Source: Pseudocitrobacter corydidari (GTDB taxonomy: Bacteria > Pseudomonadota > Gammaproteobacteria > Enterobacterales > Enterobacteriaceae). Taken from it: DNA of 64,000 nt. A program made the position numbers and the translations under genes. The notes beneath the pieces are model-generated. The model was not told the origin of the DNA and made no database searches. It worked only from the letters and a program-made list of their open reading frames with translations. Location: the NCBI RefSeq assembly GCF_021172065.1, contig NZ_CP087880.1:4378583-4442582 (forward strand), read 5' to 3'. Below are positions 35,469-43,950 of the stretch, in pieces (the stretch's first letter is position 1; the number at the start of each line of letters is the position of its first letter).

Positions 35469-36190
35469 GCAAGCGCGTCTTACCGCTGGCGTGGATAAAA
35501 CGTATCGCCTGGCGCGTCGCGTTGCTGCTGGTGCTGTTCTGGGGCGGCGGCATCGCGCTGTTCAGCTTTGTGCCAGTGCCCTTTTCTGCGGTGATGGTCG
35601 AGCGCCAGCTAAGCGCCTGGCTGAGTGGCGATTTTCACTATGTGGCGCATTCCGACTGGGTCAGCATGGATGAGATCTCGCCGTGGATGGGACTGGCGGT
35701 GATTGCCGCCGAAGATCAGAAATTCCCGGAGCACTGGGGGTTTGATGTTCAGGCGATCGAAAAGGCGCTTACGCATAACGAACGCAACGAAAACCGCATT
35801 CGCGGCGCGTCGACGTTGTCGCAGCAGACAGCGAAAAACCTGCTGCTGTGGGATGGCCGTAGCTGGTTGCGTAAAGGGCTGGAAGCCGGGCTAACGGTGG
35901 GAATCGAAACCGTCTGGAGTAAGAAACGTATCCTGACGGTATACCTGAATATCGCTGAGTTTGGCGAGGGCACCTTTGGCGTAGAGGCCGCTGCGCAGCG
36001 CTATTTCCATAAATCCGCCAGCAGGCTGACCATGTCGGAAGCGGCGCTGTTAGCCGCGGTACTACCGAACCCGATTCGCTTTAAAGCGGATGCCCCTTCA
36101 GGCTACGTGCGTAACCGCCAGGCATGGATTCTGCGCCAGATGCGTCAACTCGGCGGCGAATCCTTCATGACCCGCCACCAACTGCATTAA
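35465..36190 (+). CDS. mtgA: Monofunctional peptidoglycan glycosyltransferase
   Basis: GT51 enzyme that polymerises lipid II into glycan strands; it localises to the division site in E. coli. It is 241 aa with one N-terminal transmembrane helix (about 16-38). The catalytic Glu is in AAEDQKFPEHWGFD; further GT51 motifs are RGASTLSQQTAKNL, KKRILTVYLNIAEFG and AALLAAVLPNP. Start ATG overlaps the elbB stop (ATGA). Its stop overlaps that of convergent yrbL within TTAA. Confidence 0.97.
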   Translation: MSKRVLPLAWIKRIAWRVALLLVLFWGGGIALFSFVPVPFSAVMVERQLSAWLSGDFHYVAHSDWVSMDEISPWMGLAVIAAEDQKFPEHWGFDVQAIEKALTHNERNENRIRGASTLSQQTAKNLLLWDGRSWLRKGLEAGLTVGIETVWSKKRILTVYLNIAEFGEGTFGVEAAAQRYFHKSASRLTMSEAALLAAVLPNPIRFKADAPSGYVRNRQAWILRQMRQLGGESFMTRHQLH

Positions 36191-36819
36191 ACTTTACGAG
36201 AAGAGAGCTCCAGCGCGCTGCGCTCTTCGCGCGGCTTGCTGTTCTTCAGCGCGGCTGCCAGCACCGGCTGCGCAATAAAGCGTTCCCACAGGCGTTCCTG
36301 CTTACGACGACAGAACCATTTTGACCAGGTGGCCAGTGGAATAAAGGTTGATTCGCCGATGTTGTCGCAGATAACCGGCACCACTTCCGATTCGCTGATG
36401 CGATGACACAGAATATTGGCCGGTTTCAGCGTCATGGTCACAATGTGGTTTTCGGTGATGTACTTCTTCAACGTGCGCAGGATCTGACGCAACACAACCA
36501 GATCTTCTTCGTAGCGACACTCCGCAGCGAACTGTTTTAAGGTGATAGACGGTTTACCGTCAAAGTCGCTGATCACGTCATACACGTAACCCGTTCCGCA
36601 GTCGGTCTCAACGGTGCCGTAATAACGCGGGATCCCGCTCCAGTCTTTCAGATGACGGTTGAGATGGGCGTAGTAACCCAGCTCACGCTTGATCTCTTTG
36701 TCGCCGCCCTGATCGTTGTTGTAAACGATCTTGATACAGCGTTGGGCATCATCCGGATGCGCATAACATTTACGATGTCTTCCGGTGCCCAGGGGGGTGT
36801 GATCCGATAAATGTAACAT
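36187..36819 (-). CDS. yrbL: PhoP-regulated kinase-like protein YrbL
   Basis: PhoP-PhoQ regulon protein of unknown function with a degenerate kinase-like fold. It is 210 aa. Features are LGTGRHRKCYAHP near the N-terminus, CIKIVYNNDQ with a possible ATP-binding Lys, and a catalytic-loop-like VTMTLKPANILCHR. A PhoP-box-like sequence lies upstream (36872-36888). The gene is convergent with mtgA with overlapping stop codons and no terminator between them. Confidence 0.93.
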   Translation of the reverse strand: MLHLSDHTPLGTGRHRKCYAHPDDAQRCIKIVYNNDQGGDKEIKRELGYYAHLNRHLKDWSGIPRYYGTVETDCGTGYVYDVISDFDGKPSITLKQFAAECRYEEDLVVLRQILRTLKKYITENHIVTMTLKPANILCHRISESEVVPVICDNIGESTFIPLATWSKWFCRRKQERLWERFIAQPVLAAALKNSKPREERSALELSSRKV

Positions 36820-36854
36820 GACGCGCTCCTGGAATTATTTGCTGACAATTGACC

Positions 36855-36888
36855 AGTATCGACACCAAACTTAAATGAAACATAAACG
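36855..36888 (-). promoter_or_regulatory. Candidate PhoP box and -10 of yrbL
   Basis: On the minus strand CGTTTA-N5-CATTTA (36888-36872) resembles the PhoP direct repeat. A GATACT -10 (36860-36855) follows 11 bp later, the spacing typical of PhoP-activated promoters. yrbL is a known PhoP target in E. coli. Confidence 0.55.
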
Positions 36889-36952
36889 AACCATGTTAAG
36901 GTTTTCTTAAGGTTAATCCTGGACTAAAAAGCGCACAAATTGTACAGGGATA

Positions 36953-36980
36953 ATAAAAAAAAACGCCAAATGGCGTTTTT
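36953..36980 (-). terminator. Terminator of the rpoN-npr gene cluster
   Basis: Stem AAAACGCC/GGCGTTTT with AAAT loop, flanked by A runs and T runs, so it can act on both strands; it lies downstream of npr. Confidence 0.85.
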
Positions 36981-36998
36981 AGGGTAGAGGCGCTTTTC

Positions 36999-37030
36999 GT
37001 AGGCCGGATAAGGCGAAGCCGCCATCCGGC
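36999..37030. repeat. REP element after npr
   Basis: Single REP palindrome (GTAGGCCGGATAAGGCG...GCCATCCGGC) between the npr stop and its terminator. Confidence 0.88.
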
Positions 37031-37048
37031 ATGGGGAAGGGAGACTAC

Positions 37049-37321
37049 TTAATCTTCATCAAACCCGGATTCAAACAGGGCGATAACCGCGGCCAGCGCT
37101 TCGACTTCCTGCGGGCCGGAGGCTTCCACTTCAATCTGGCGTCCTTTGGCGGAATCCAGCATCAGCAGCGCAATCACACTATTGGCTTCCGCCTCTGTGC
37201 CTTCGTCGTTGCGCAGCAGCACTTCCGCATCAAAACCCTGCATCAGTTCAAACAGCTTCATCGCTGGCCGGGCATGCATGCCCAGCCGGTTGGTGATTTC
37301 AACGGTTTGCTTTACGGTCAT
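37049..37321 (-). CDS. npr: Phosphocarrier NPr of the nitrogen PTS
   Basis: HPr-like carrier that passes phosphate from EI-Ntr to EIIA-Ntr (PtsN). It is 90 aa with active-site His16 in NRLGMHARPA. Start overlaps the rapZ stop by 4 nt (ATGA). Last gene of the conserved rpoN-hpf-ptsN-rapZ-npr group. Confidence 0.97.
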   Translation of the reverse strand: MTVKQTVEITNRLGMHARPAMKLFELMQGFDAEVLLRNDEGTEAEANSVIALLMLDSAKGRQIEVEASGPQEVEALAAVIALFESGFDED

Positions 37322-38172
37322 GATTTACGTTTTTCCAGCGTCCGGTGACGAGACTGCACGTTCTTACCGCGCGAGCGGAAGTAGTCAGCCAGTTGTTCGG
37401 CGACATACACCGAACGGTGTTTACCGCCGGTACAGCCAATCGCCACGGTCAGATAGCTACGGTTATTGGTTTCCAGCATAGGTAACCATAGCTCAAGATA
37501 GCTGCGGGTCTGGTAGATAAAGTTATGGACTTCCGTATGCCTGTCGAGGAATGCGGCAACCGGTTTATCGAGGCCGGTCATTGGGCGAAGTTTGGGATCC
37601 CAGTGCGGGTTCGGCAGGAAGCGTACGTCGAAGACGTAATCCGCATCGATAGGAATACCGTGCTTGAAGCCGAAGGATTCAAACACCATCGTCAGTTCGC
37701 GCTCGCGTTTGCCCAGCAGGCGGGTACGCAGCATTTCTGCCAGCTCGTGTACCGACATCTCGGAGGTATCGACGATAAGGTCCGCGCGTGAGCGCAGCGG
37801 CTCCAGCAGGTCGCTCTCTTTGTCGATGGCGCTCTCCAGTGACAGGTTTTTGCTGGAAAGCGGGTGCAGACGACGCGTGTCGCTGTAACGACGGATCAGC
37901 GTATTGCGATCGGCATCGAGGAACAGCAACTGTGGAGAAAATGCGTCCGGCAGATTTTCCATCGCTTTTTCGAAGATTTCCGGCGACTCCGGCATGTTAC
38001 GCACGTCGATACTGACGGCGGCGGAGATCTCCCGGTCGGCCAGCGTTTTCGCAAGCTCTGGCAGCAGGACTACCGGCAGGTTGTCCACACAGTAGAAACC
38101 CATATCTTCCAGCGCCCGTAAGGCCACGGATTTACCCGAGCCTGAGCGGCCGCTGACGATCATCAGTACCAT
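37318..38172 (-). CDS. rapZ: RNase adaptor protein RapZ
   Basis: RNA-binding adaptor that presents the GlmZ sRNA to RNase E, adjusting GlmS and glucosamine-6-P level. It is 284 aa. The N-terminal P-loop GRSGSGKS is at 8-15, and the C-terminal domain has a basic tail (KNVQSRHRTLEKRKS) needed for RNA binding. Its sensing role links it to GlmM, encoded at 60934 in this window. It overlaps npr and sits 33 nt after ptsN. Confidence 0.97.
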   Translation of the reverse strand: MVLMIVSGRSGSGKSVALRALEDMGFYCVDNLPVVLLPELAKTLADREISAAVSIDVRNMPESPEIFEKAMENLPDAFSPQLLFLDADRNTLIRRYSDTRRLHPLSSKNLSLESAIDKESDLLEPLRSRADLIVDTSEMSVHELAEMLRTRLLGKRERELTMVFESFGFKHGIPIDADYVFDVRFLPNPHWDPKLRPMTGLDKPVAAFLDRHTEVHNFIYQTRSYLELWLPMLETNNRSYLTVAIGCTGGKHRSVYVAEQLADYFRSRGKNVQSRHRTLEKRKS

Positions 38173-38205
38173 GTACCGTTTCTCCTCAGTACGAACTCAT
38201 TTCCC

Positions 38206-38694
38206 TTACGCTTCATCACTGTTTTCCGTTTCGGTGATGATTTGATAAAGCTCTTCGTCACTCTGCGCTGAGCGCAGGCGGCGGCAGATAGTTTTATCCG
38301 CCAGACGTTTCGCCACCAGTGAAAGCGTATGTAAGTGCGTTTTGGTTTGGTCCGCAGGCACCAGCAGAGCAAACAGCAGGTCGACAGGCTGATTGTCGAT
38401 GGCGTCGAACGCGATCGGCGTTTCAAGCTGCACAAAAACGCCCACGGCGCGCAGCGTATCTTCTTCCAGCTTACCGTGTGGAATGGCGATGCCATTGCCA
38501 ATGCCGGTACTGCCCATTTTCTCGCGGGTGAGAATCGCTTCAAACACCACCTGCGGAGGCAGGCCTAACTGCTTTGCCGCCAGTTCACTGATGATTTCCA
38601 GCGCACGTTTTTTACTCTGGCAGTGAACAGCACTGCGGGTACATTCCTGGTTAAGCACATTGCTCAGTTGTAGAGCCGAATCGTTATTTATCAT
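38206..38694 (-). CDS. ptsN: EIIA-Ntr of the nitrogen PTS
   Basis: Regulatory EIIA-type protein that controls K+ transport (TrkA, KdpD) and other targets according to its phosphorylation state. It is 162 aa; phospho-accepting His73 lies in GIAIPHGKL. The family segment MGSTGIGNG precedes it. ATG 38694. It follows hpf after 56 nt that include a GC-rich hairpin. Confidence 0.97.
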   Translation of the reverse strand: MINNDSALQLSNVLNQECTRSAVHCQSKKRALEIISELAAKQLGLPPQVVFEAILTREKMGSTGIGNGIAIPHGKLEEDTLRAVGVFVQLETPIAFDAIDNQPVDLLFALLVPADQTKTHLHTLSLVAKRLADKTICRRLRSAQSDEELYQIITETENSDEA

Positions 38695-38710
38695 AATTTC
38701 ACCTAAGCAT

Positions 38711-38737
38711 CGCCCGACACTTTACCGGCATCGGGCG
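38711..38737 (-). other. Hairpin between hpf and ptsN
   Basis: Stem CGCCCGA/TCGGGCG with a 13-nt loop, no T run; possibly a differential stability or processing site in the operon. Confidence 0.4.
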
Positions 38738-38750
38738 ACCGCCCGGACAA

Positions 38751-39038
38751 TTAGTGTTGTTTCAGTTTATCTTTATGTTTATTAAGCTGCCGCGCCAGTT
38801 TGTCGATCAACAGATCGAGAGCGGCATACATATCTTGCCCTTCCGCGCTGGCATGAAGTTCGCCCCCGTTAACATGCAGGGTCGCATCCGAGATGTGCGT
38901 CAATTTCTCCACTTTTAACACAATATAGACCTGATTGATCCTCTCGAAATACTGTTCCAGCTTCACGAATTTCGTGTTGATGAAATCGCGCAGGGCTTCA
39001 GTGATTTCGACGTTGTGTCCAGTGATGTTGAGCTGCAT
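38751..39038 (-). CDS. hpf: Ribosome hibernation promoting factor HPF (short)
   Basis: Binds 30S subunits in stationary phase and helps RMF form 100S dimers. The protein is 95 aa from ATG 39038, with AAGGAAG ribosome site; upstream in-frame codons are not used. S30EA fold with MQLNITGHNVEIT start and the basic tail KLARQLNKHKDKLKQH. It is 22 nt after rpoN. Confidence 0.96.
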   Translation of the reverse strand: MQLNITGHNVEITEALRDFINTKFVKLEQYFERINQVYIVLKVEKLTHISDATLHVNGGELHASAEGQDMYAALDLLIDKLARQLNKHKDKLKQH

Positions 39039-39060
39039 AGTGTCTTCCTTATCAGTTGAG

Positions 39061-40494
39061 TCAGACCAGTTGTTTACGCTGGTTAGACGGCGGAATGGAT
39101 AAAGACTCTCGGTACTTCGCAACGGTTCGACGGGCCACCATGATACCCTGATCGGAGAGCATGGAGGTCAGCTTACTGTCGCTCAGTGGTTTCGCGGGAT
39201 TTTCCGCGGCAATCAATTTCTTCACCAGCGCGCGGATCGCCGTGGATGAGGCTTCACCGCCACCCTCAGTATTCACATGGCTTGAGAAGAAATACTTAAG
39301 CTCAAAAATACCGCGCGGGCTATGCAAATACTTCTGCGTCGTCACGCGTGAAATCGTGGATTCGTGCATCTCGACGGTCTGGGCGATATCCGCCAGCACC
39401 ATCGGTTTCATATACTCTTCGCCGGACTCAAAAAACGCCTGCTGCTGCTCAACGATGCAGCGGCTGACGCGCAGCAACGTATCGTTGCGGCTCTCAAGGC
39501 TTTTAATCAGCCACTTCGCATCCTGTAGGTTGCTGCGAATAAACTGGCTGTCGGCGTCGTTACGGACGTTGTTACACATGCCCGCGTAGTGTTGGTTGAT
39601 TTGCAAACGTGGAATGCTGTCGGCGTTGAGTTCCACCACCCAGCGGCCACTGACTTTGCGCACCAGCACATCAGGAATAACATACTCCGGCTCACCGGTC
39701 TGGATCGACTGACCCGGACGCGGATCCAGTGACTGAATCAGATCCACCGCTTCTTTCAACACGTCTTCTTTCAGACGCGTGACGCGCATTAACGATCGGA
39801 AATCGTGGTTGGCAAGCAGATCGAGATGGTCGCTGATGATCAGACGGGCTTCGGCGAGGCGGGGGGTTTCTTTGGCAAACTGAGAGAGCTGAATAAGCAG
39901 GCAATCGCGGAGATCGCGGGCGGCGACACCCACCGGGTCAAATCGCTGGATCCGTTTAAGCACCGCTTCGACTTCATCCAGACCGATTTCGTCATCGCCC
40001 ATGCTCTCAAGGATATCTTCCAGCGGGACGGTCAGATAACCGGTATCGTCAACGGCGTCGACAATGGAGGTGGCTATCGCGCGGTCCGTGTCGGTAAACG
40101 GCGTGAGTTCCACCTGCCACATCAGGTAATCCTGAAGGGACTGGGTGGTTTCGCCCTGATAGACCGGCAGTTCGTCGTCCTGGTAATCTGCGCCGGTGCC
40201 TGAGGGCGTTCCGGCGGTGTAGATTTCATCCCAGCTGGCATCAAGCGGCAGCTCTTCCGGCATATCTTTCTGTTCGAGCGCATCGGCGCTGTCTAACGTT
40301 TCGTTATCCGGCGTCTCTTTGGCATCGATTTCTTCATGAATATCGGTTTGCTCAAGCAGGGGATTACTCTCCAGCGCTTGCTGAAGTTCCTGCTGCAGTT
40401 CCAGCGTCGACAGCTGTAACAAGCGAATAGCCTGTTGCAGCTGTGGCGTCATGGCGAGCTGTTGGCTGAGCCTTAATTGCAAACCTTGCTTCAT
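39061..40494 (-). CDS. rpoN: RNA polymerase sigma-54 factor
   Basis: Alternative sigma factor for nitrogen and other stress genes, needing activator ATPases. It is 477 aa. The glutamine- and leucine-rich region I is at 1-50, an acidic region II at about 55-120, the core-binding domain follows, then a helix-turn-helix (ESTISRVTTQKY). The RpoN box ARRTVAKYRE near the C-terminus contacts the -24 element. It is 47 nt downstream of lptB. Confidence 0.98.
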   Translation of the reverse strand: MKQGLQLRLSQQLAMTPQLQQAIRLLQLSTLELQQELQQALESNPLLEQTDIHEEIDAKETPDNETLDSADALEQKDMPEELPLDASWDEIYTAGTPSGTGADYQDDELPVYQGETTQSLQDYLMWQVELTPFTDTDRAIATSIVDAVDDTGYLTVPLEDILESMGDDEIGLDEVEAVLKRIQRFDPVGVAARDLRDCLLIQLSQFAKETPRLAEARLIISDHLDLLANHDFRSLMRVTRLKEDVLKEAVDLIQSLDPRPGQSIQTGEPEYVIPDVLVRKVSGRWVVELNADSIPRLQINQHYAGMCNNVRNDADSQFIRSNLQDAKWLIKSLESRNDTLLRVSRCIVEQQQAFFESGEEYMKPMVLADIAQTVEMHESTISRVTTQKYLHSPRGIFELKYFFSSHVNTEGGGEASSTAIRALVKKLIAAENPAKPLSDSKLTSMLSDQGIMVARRTVAKYRESLSIPPSNQRKQLV

Positions 40495-40541
40495 GTTCAG
40501 TGCGATAATCTCCGGCTAACCTCTCTCATGCTTCTACCCTA

Positions 40542-41267
40542 TCAGAGTCTGAAGTCTTCCCCAAGATACACACGTTTAACATGTTCGTCTTGTAAGATCT
40601 CTGTCGGGGTGCCGTGGGCGATAAGCTGCCCCTGGCTGACGATATACGCACGCTCACACACCGCCAGCGTTTCGCGGACGTTGTGGTCAGTGATTAACAC
40701 GCCGAGACCGCTGTCGCGCAGGTGCTCAATGATGTGTTTGATATCGATAACGGAGATTGGGTCAACGCCCGCAAACGGTTCATCCAGCAGGATAAATTTC
40801 GGATTTGCGGCCAGCGCGCGGGCGATCTCTACGCGGCGACGTTCGCCCCCGGAGAGCGATTGACCCATGTTGTCGCGCAGGTGTTCGATGTGGAACTCTT
40901 CCATCAGCTCATTACAGCGGTCTTCGCGCTGTTCGCTGGTGAGATCGTCGCGAATTTGCAGCACGGCCATCAGGTTGTCGTATACGCTCAGACGACGGAA
41001 AATGGACGCTTCCTGTGGCAGATAGCCAATCCCGCGGCGCGCACGGGCGTGCAGCGGCAGCAGGCTGATATCTTCGTCATCAATAATGATGTTACCCGCA
41101 TCGCGCGGCACGATACCGACCACCATGTAGAAGGTGGTGGTTTTACCCGCACCGTTCGGCCCGAGCAGGCCCACAATCTCACCGGAGTTGACGGTCAGAC
41201 TGACATCCTCTACCACACGGCGGCCTTTGTAGGCTTTAGCCAGGTTCTTTGCAGTTAATGTCGCCAT
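40542..41267 (-). CDS. lptB: LPS export ABC transporter ATPase LptB
   Basis: Cytoplasmic ATPase of the LptB2FGC complex that extracts LPS from the inner membrane. It is 241 aa. Walker A GPNGAGKT (36-43), ABC signature LSGGERRR, Walker B FILLDEP, and switch His in LITDHNVRE. It follows lptA by 6 nt in the kdsC-lptCAB-rpoN arrangement. Confidence 0.98.
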   Translation of the reverse strand: MATLTAKNLAKAYKGRRVVEDVSLTVNSGEIVGLLGPNGAGKTTTFYMVVGIVPRDAGNIIIDDEDISLLPLHARARRGIGYLPQEASIFRRLSVYDNLMAVLQIRDDLTSEQREDRCNELMEEFHIEHLRDNMGQSLSGGERRRVEIARALAANPKFILLDEPFAGVDPISVIDIKHIIEHLRDSGLGVLITDHNVRETLAVCERAYIVSQGQLIAHGTPTEILQDEHVKRVYLGEDFRL

Positions 41268-41273
41268 AACGAA

Positions 41274-41828
41274 TTAGTTACTCTTCTTCTGTGCCGGAGC
41301 CTGGTCTTTGTTTTTGTCCTGCAACTGGGACGGAACCAGAACGGTCGTGACGCGTTTACCTTTTTCGCTAAACGCCTGCATTTTCTGTTCTTTAACCAGG
41401 TAAGTGATTTTGTCGCCCTTGATGTTACTGTCGACCTGTTCCAGATACGCGTTGCCGGTCAGCACCACGAAATCACTTTGCAGTTCATAATGCATTTTGG
41501 CGGCGTGGCCTTTCACCGGCTTGCCGTTGTCCTGCATTTGATAGAAGGTCGCCGGGTTACCGTAGCCGTCGATCACTTCTTTGCCTTTTTCGCCGCCAGG
41601 GCGGGTCACCACGACCTTGTCGGCGTTAATTTTGATACTGCCCTGGGTCACAATAACGTTGCCGGTAAAGGTCACGATATTGCCCTGCATATCCAGCGAC
41701 TGCTGATCGGATTCAATGTGAATCGGCTGGTCAGTATCACCAGTCAGTGCCAGTGCCGGCAGGCTGGCTGCCAGCAGAGAACCGGCGAGCGCCAGCTTAA
41801 GGCTGAGTTTGTTTGTTCTGAATTTCAT
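41274..41828 (-). CDS. lptA: LPS transport periplasmic bridge protein LptA
   Basis: Periplasmic OstA-fold protein that forms the bridge carrying LPS to LptD. It is 184 aa from ATG 41828; the signal peptide ends near LPALA-LTGD (about 27). The start lies inside the 3' end of lptC (32-nt overlap), and the bases just before ATG are CCTCCT rather than a ribosome site; the nearest purine run (AAAAGG) is about 15 nt away. Translation may therefore depend on coupling to lptC. Confidence 0.96.
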   Translation of the reverse strand: MKFRTNKLSLKLALAGSLLAASLPALALTGDTDQPIHIESDQQSLDMQGNIVTFTGNVIVTQGSIKINADKVVVTRPGGEKGKEVIDGYGNPATFYQMQDNGKPVKGHAAKMHYELQSDFVVLTGNAYLEQVDSNIKGDKITYLVKEQKMQAFSEKGKRVTTVLVPSQLQDKNKDQAPAQKKSN

Positions 41829-42372
41829 AGGAGGTTCTAACCTTTTCAATCAGCTCGGCGTTCTTGCTGCGTAAATTGCCGCGCATTTTCAGGCCGCTGG
41901 AATTAAATGTCGTTCCGTATAACGTCACCAAATCATCAGAGGTAACATCCTGGGTGACCAGGTTGATTTGGGCGTTATCCGTCGTAATTTTGCGCAATTG
42001 CGCGTCAGGGGTCAGCGCGTTAACTTCAACGTGACCGTAAAGGTACAGCATGCGATCGTTTGTCAGCTTCGCTTTATCGGCTTTGATTGACCAGGTTGGC
42101 ACTTTTTCGGTGTCAAACGTGGTCAGTCGCGGCTGGGTAAACCACGAGACAGCTTCGTCGGAGAAATACTCGACGTGTTCTGCGATTAACCGATAATTCA
42201 ACGCGCCTTCAGGGCTGTAGACCACCGTATCGGTATGTTCGCTTTTATAAGTTGGGTCATTCGCATTGACAACCGCCTGGCCGTCATCATCGTTACTGGC
42301 CAGATTGATGCCAATGAGGATGAGCGCCGCAAGCGAAAGCAGGATAATAACCCAACGTCTGGTTTTACTCAT
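41797..42372 (-). CDS. lptC: LPS export protein LptC
   Basis: Bitopic inner-membrane component of the LPS exporter that hands LPS to LptA. It is 191 aa from ATG 42372, overlapping the kdsC stop by 4 nt. One transmembrane helix (about 7-25) is followed by the periplasmic OstA-like beta-jellyroll with VVYSPEGALNYRL and YLYGHVEV. Its C-terminal end overlaps lptA. Confidence 0.96.
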   Translation of the reverse strand: MSKTRRWVIILLSLAALILIGINLASNDDDGQAVVNANDPTYKSEHTDTVVYSPEGALNYRLIAEHVEYFSDEAVSWFTQPRLTTFDTEKVPTWSIKADKAKLTNDRMLYLYGHVEVNALTPDAQLRKITTDNAQINLVTQDVTSDDLVTLYGTTFNSSGLKMRGNLRSKNAELIEKVRTSYEIQNKQTQP

Positions 42373-42935
42373 ATCGATTGCCCTTTGGCTTCCTCTAACT
42401 TCCCTTGCGCCAGCAACAGGAGATCGCACACTTCGCGGACCGCGCCGCGTCCACCGGCAATACGGGTGACGTAATCCGCACGCGGCAGCAACAGCGGATG
42501 CGCGTCATTGACCGCAACGCTTAAACCCACTTCCGCCATGACCGGCCAGTCGATGAGATCGTCGCCCACATAAGCGACTTCATCGGCCTGCAAACCGAGC
42601 TTGCTAAGCAGCTCGCGATAGGCGATCAGTTTATCGGATTGCCCTTGATAAAGATGGGTAATTCCTAACGTATCACAGCGGTCTTCTAACAGTTTAGCTT
42701 TTCGCCCGGTAATAATGGCAACTTCGATTCCGGACGTCAGGGCGCAGCGAATACCGTAGCCATCACGCACGTTGAAGGCTTTCAGCTCTTCGCCGTTATT
42801 CCCCATGTAAATCAGACCATCGGACAGCACGCCGTCGACGTCGAGGATCAGCAGGCGAATTTTCGCCGCTTTCTCAATAAATTCGGTGCTCACCGGGCCG
42901 TAACAGGTTGCCACGGAAGTGACAGCATTACTCAT
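42369..42935 (-). CDS. kdsC: Kdo-8-phosphate phosphatase KdsC
   Basis: HAD-family phosphatase removing phosphate from Kdo-8-P to give Kdo for the LPS inner core. It is 188 aa. HAD motif I is LDVDGVLSDG, motif II IITGR, and motif III/IV YVGDDLIDWPVM. Its start is 14 nt after the kdsD stop; it overlaps lptC by 4 nt. Confidence 0.97.
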   Translation of the reverse strand: MSNAVTSVATCYGPVSTEFIEKAAKIRLLILDVDGVLSDGLIYMGNNGEELKAFNVRDGYGIRCALTSGIEVAIITGRKAKLLEDRCDTLGITHLYQGQSDKLIAYRELLSKLGLQADEVAYVGDDLIDWPVMAEVGLSVAVNDAHPLLLPRADYVTRIAGGRGAVREVCDLLLLAQGKLEEAKGQSI

Positions 42936-42949
42936 TGTTTTTAATCCTT

Positions 42950-43936
42950 TTACACTACGCCTGCGCGCAGTAAATCATGCATATGGATGACGCCCAGCAG
43001 GTGATCGCCATCGGCAACCAGCACGCAGGTGACGTGGCGGGATTGCATCAGGTTTAACGCATCAACGGCCAGCGTACCCGGACGGATACGAATACCGCCT
43101 GGGGTCATCACATCGGCGATGCTCAGGCTACGCAAATCGGCGCCGTTATCAAAGATACGGCGCAGGTCACCATCGGTGAAGATACCGTCGATCTTCATGT
43201 TGGCATCGCAAATTACCGTCATGCCGAGGTTTTTGCGGGTAATTTCCAGCAGCGCATCACGCAAAGACGCTTCTTTGCTGACGCGCGGAATTTCGTCGCC
43301 GGTGTGCATAATATCGTTTACGCGCAGCAACAGCTTGCGACCAAGTGCGCCGCCGGGGTGGGAGAGCGCAAAATCTTCGGCAGTGAAACCGCGCGCTTTC
43401 AGCAGCGCAACTGCCAGCGCATCACCCATCACCAGCGCCGCGGTGGTGCTGGAGGTCGGCGCCAGGCCCAACGGGCAGGCTTCTTTCGGCACTTTCACGC
43501 ACAGATGGATATCCGCCGCGCGGCCCATACTGCTTTCCGGGCGGCTGGTCATGCAAATCAGCGGCACCTGTAAACGTTTCAGAACCGGGATCAACGCCAG
43601 AATTTCGTTTGATTCACCGGAGTTAGACAAGGCGATGACGATATCGTGCGGCGTTACCATGCCCAAATCGCCATGTGCGGCTTCGCCCGGATGCACGAAG
43701 AACGCGGAGGTGCCGGTGCTGGCAAATGTCGCAGCCATTTTGCGGCCAATATGCCCGGATTTCCCCATGCCCATCACCACGACTTTACCGCTGCAGTAGA
43801 AGATTTTCTCACAGGCGCGGCTGAAGTCGTCGTTGATGTATTGATCGAGCTGGGCCAGGCCCTCGCGTTCAATCTCCAGCACCTCTTTCCCGGCTTTCTG
43901 GAAGTCAAAACCCGGTTGCAAATCGATTTGCGACAT
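42950..43936 (-). CDS. kdsD: Arabinose-5-phosphate isomerase KdsD
   Basis: Converts ribulose-5-P to arabinose-5-P, the first step toward Kdo. It is 328 aa from ATG 43936, matching E. coli; 41 further in-frame upstream codons lie in the yrbG coding end and are not used. SIS domain (about 40-185) has MGMGKSGHIGRK and SNSGESNE; two CBS domains follow (about 205-265, 275-328). Confidence 0.97.
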   Translation of the reverse strand: MSQIDLQPGFDFQKAGKEVLEIEREGLAQLDQYINDDFSRACEKIFYCSGKVVVMGMGKSGHIGRKMAATFASTGTSAFFVHPGEAAHGDLGMVTPHDIVIALSNSGESNEILALIPVLKRLQVPLICMTSRPESSMGRAADIHLCVKVPKEACPLGLAPTSSTTAALVMGDALAVALLKARGFTAEDFALSHPGGALGRKLLLRVNDIMHTGDEIPRVSKEASLRDALLEITRKNLGMTVICDANMKIDGIFTDGDLRRIFDNGADLRSLSIADVMTPGGIRIRPGTLAVDALNLMQSRHVTCVLVADGDHLLGVIHMHDLLRAGVV

Positions 43937-43950
43937 AATGTTATCCCGAT

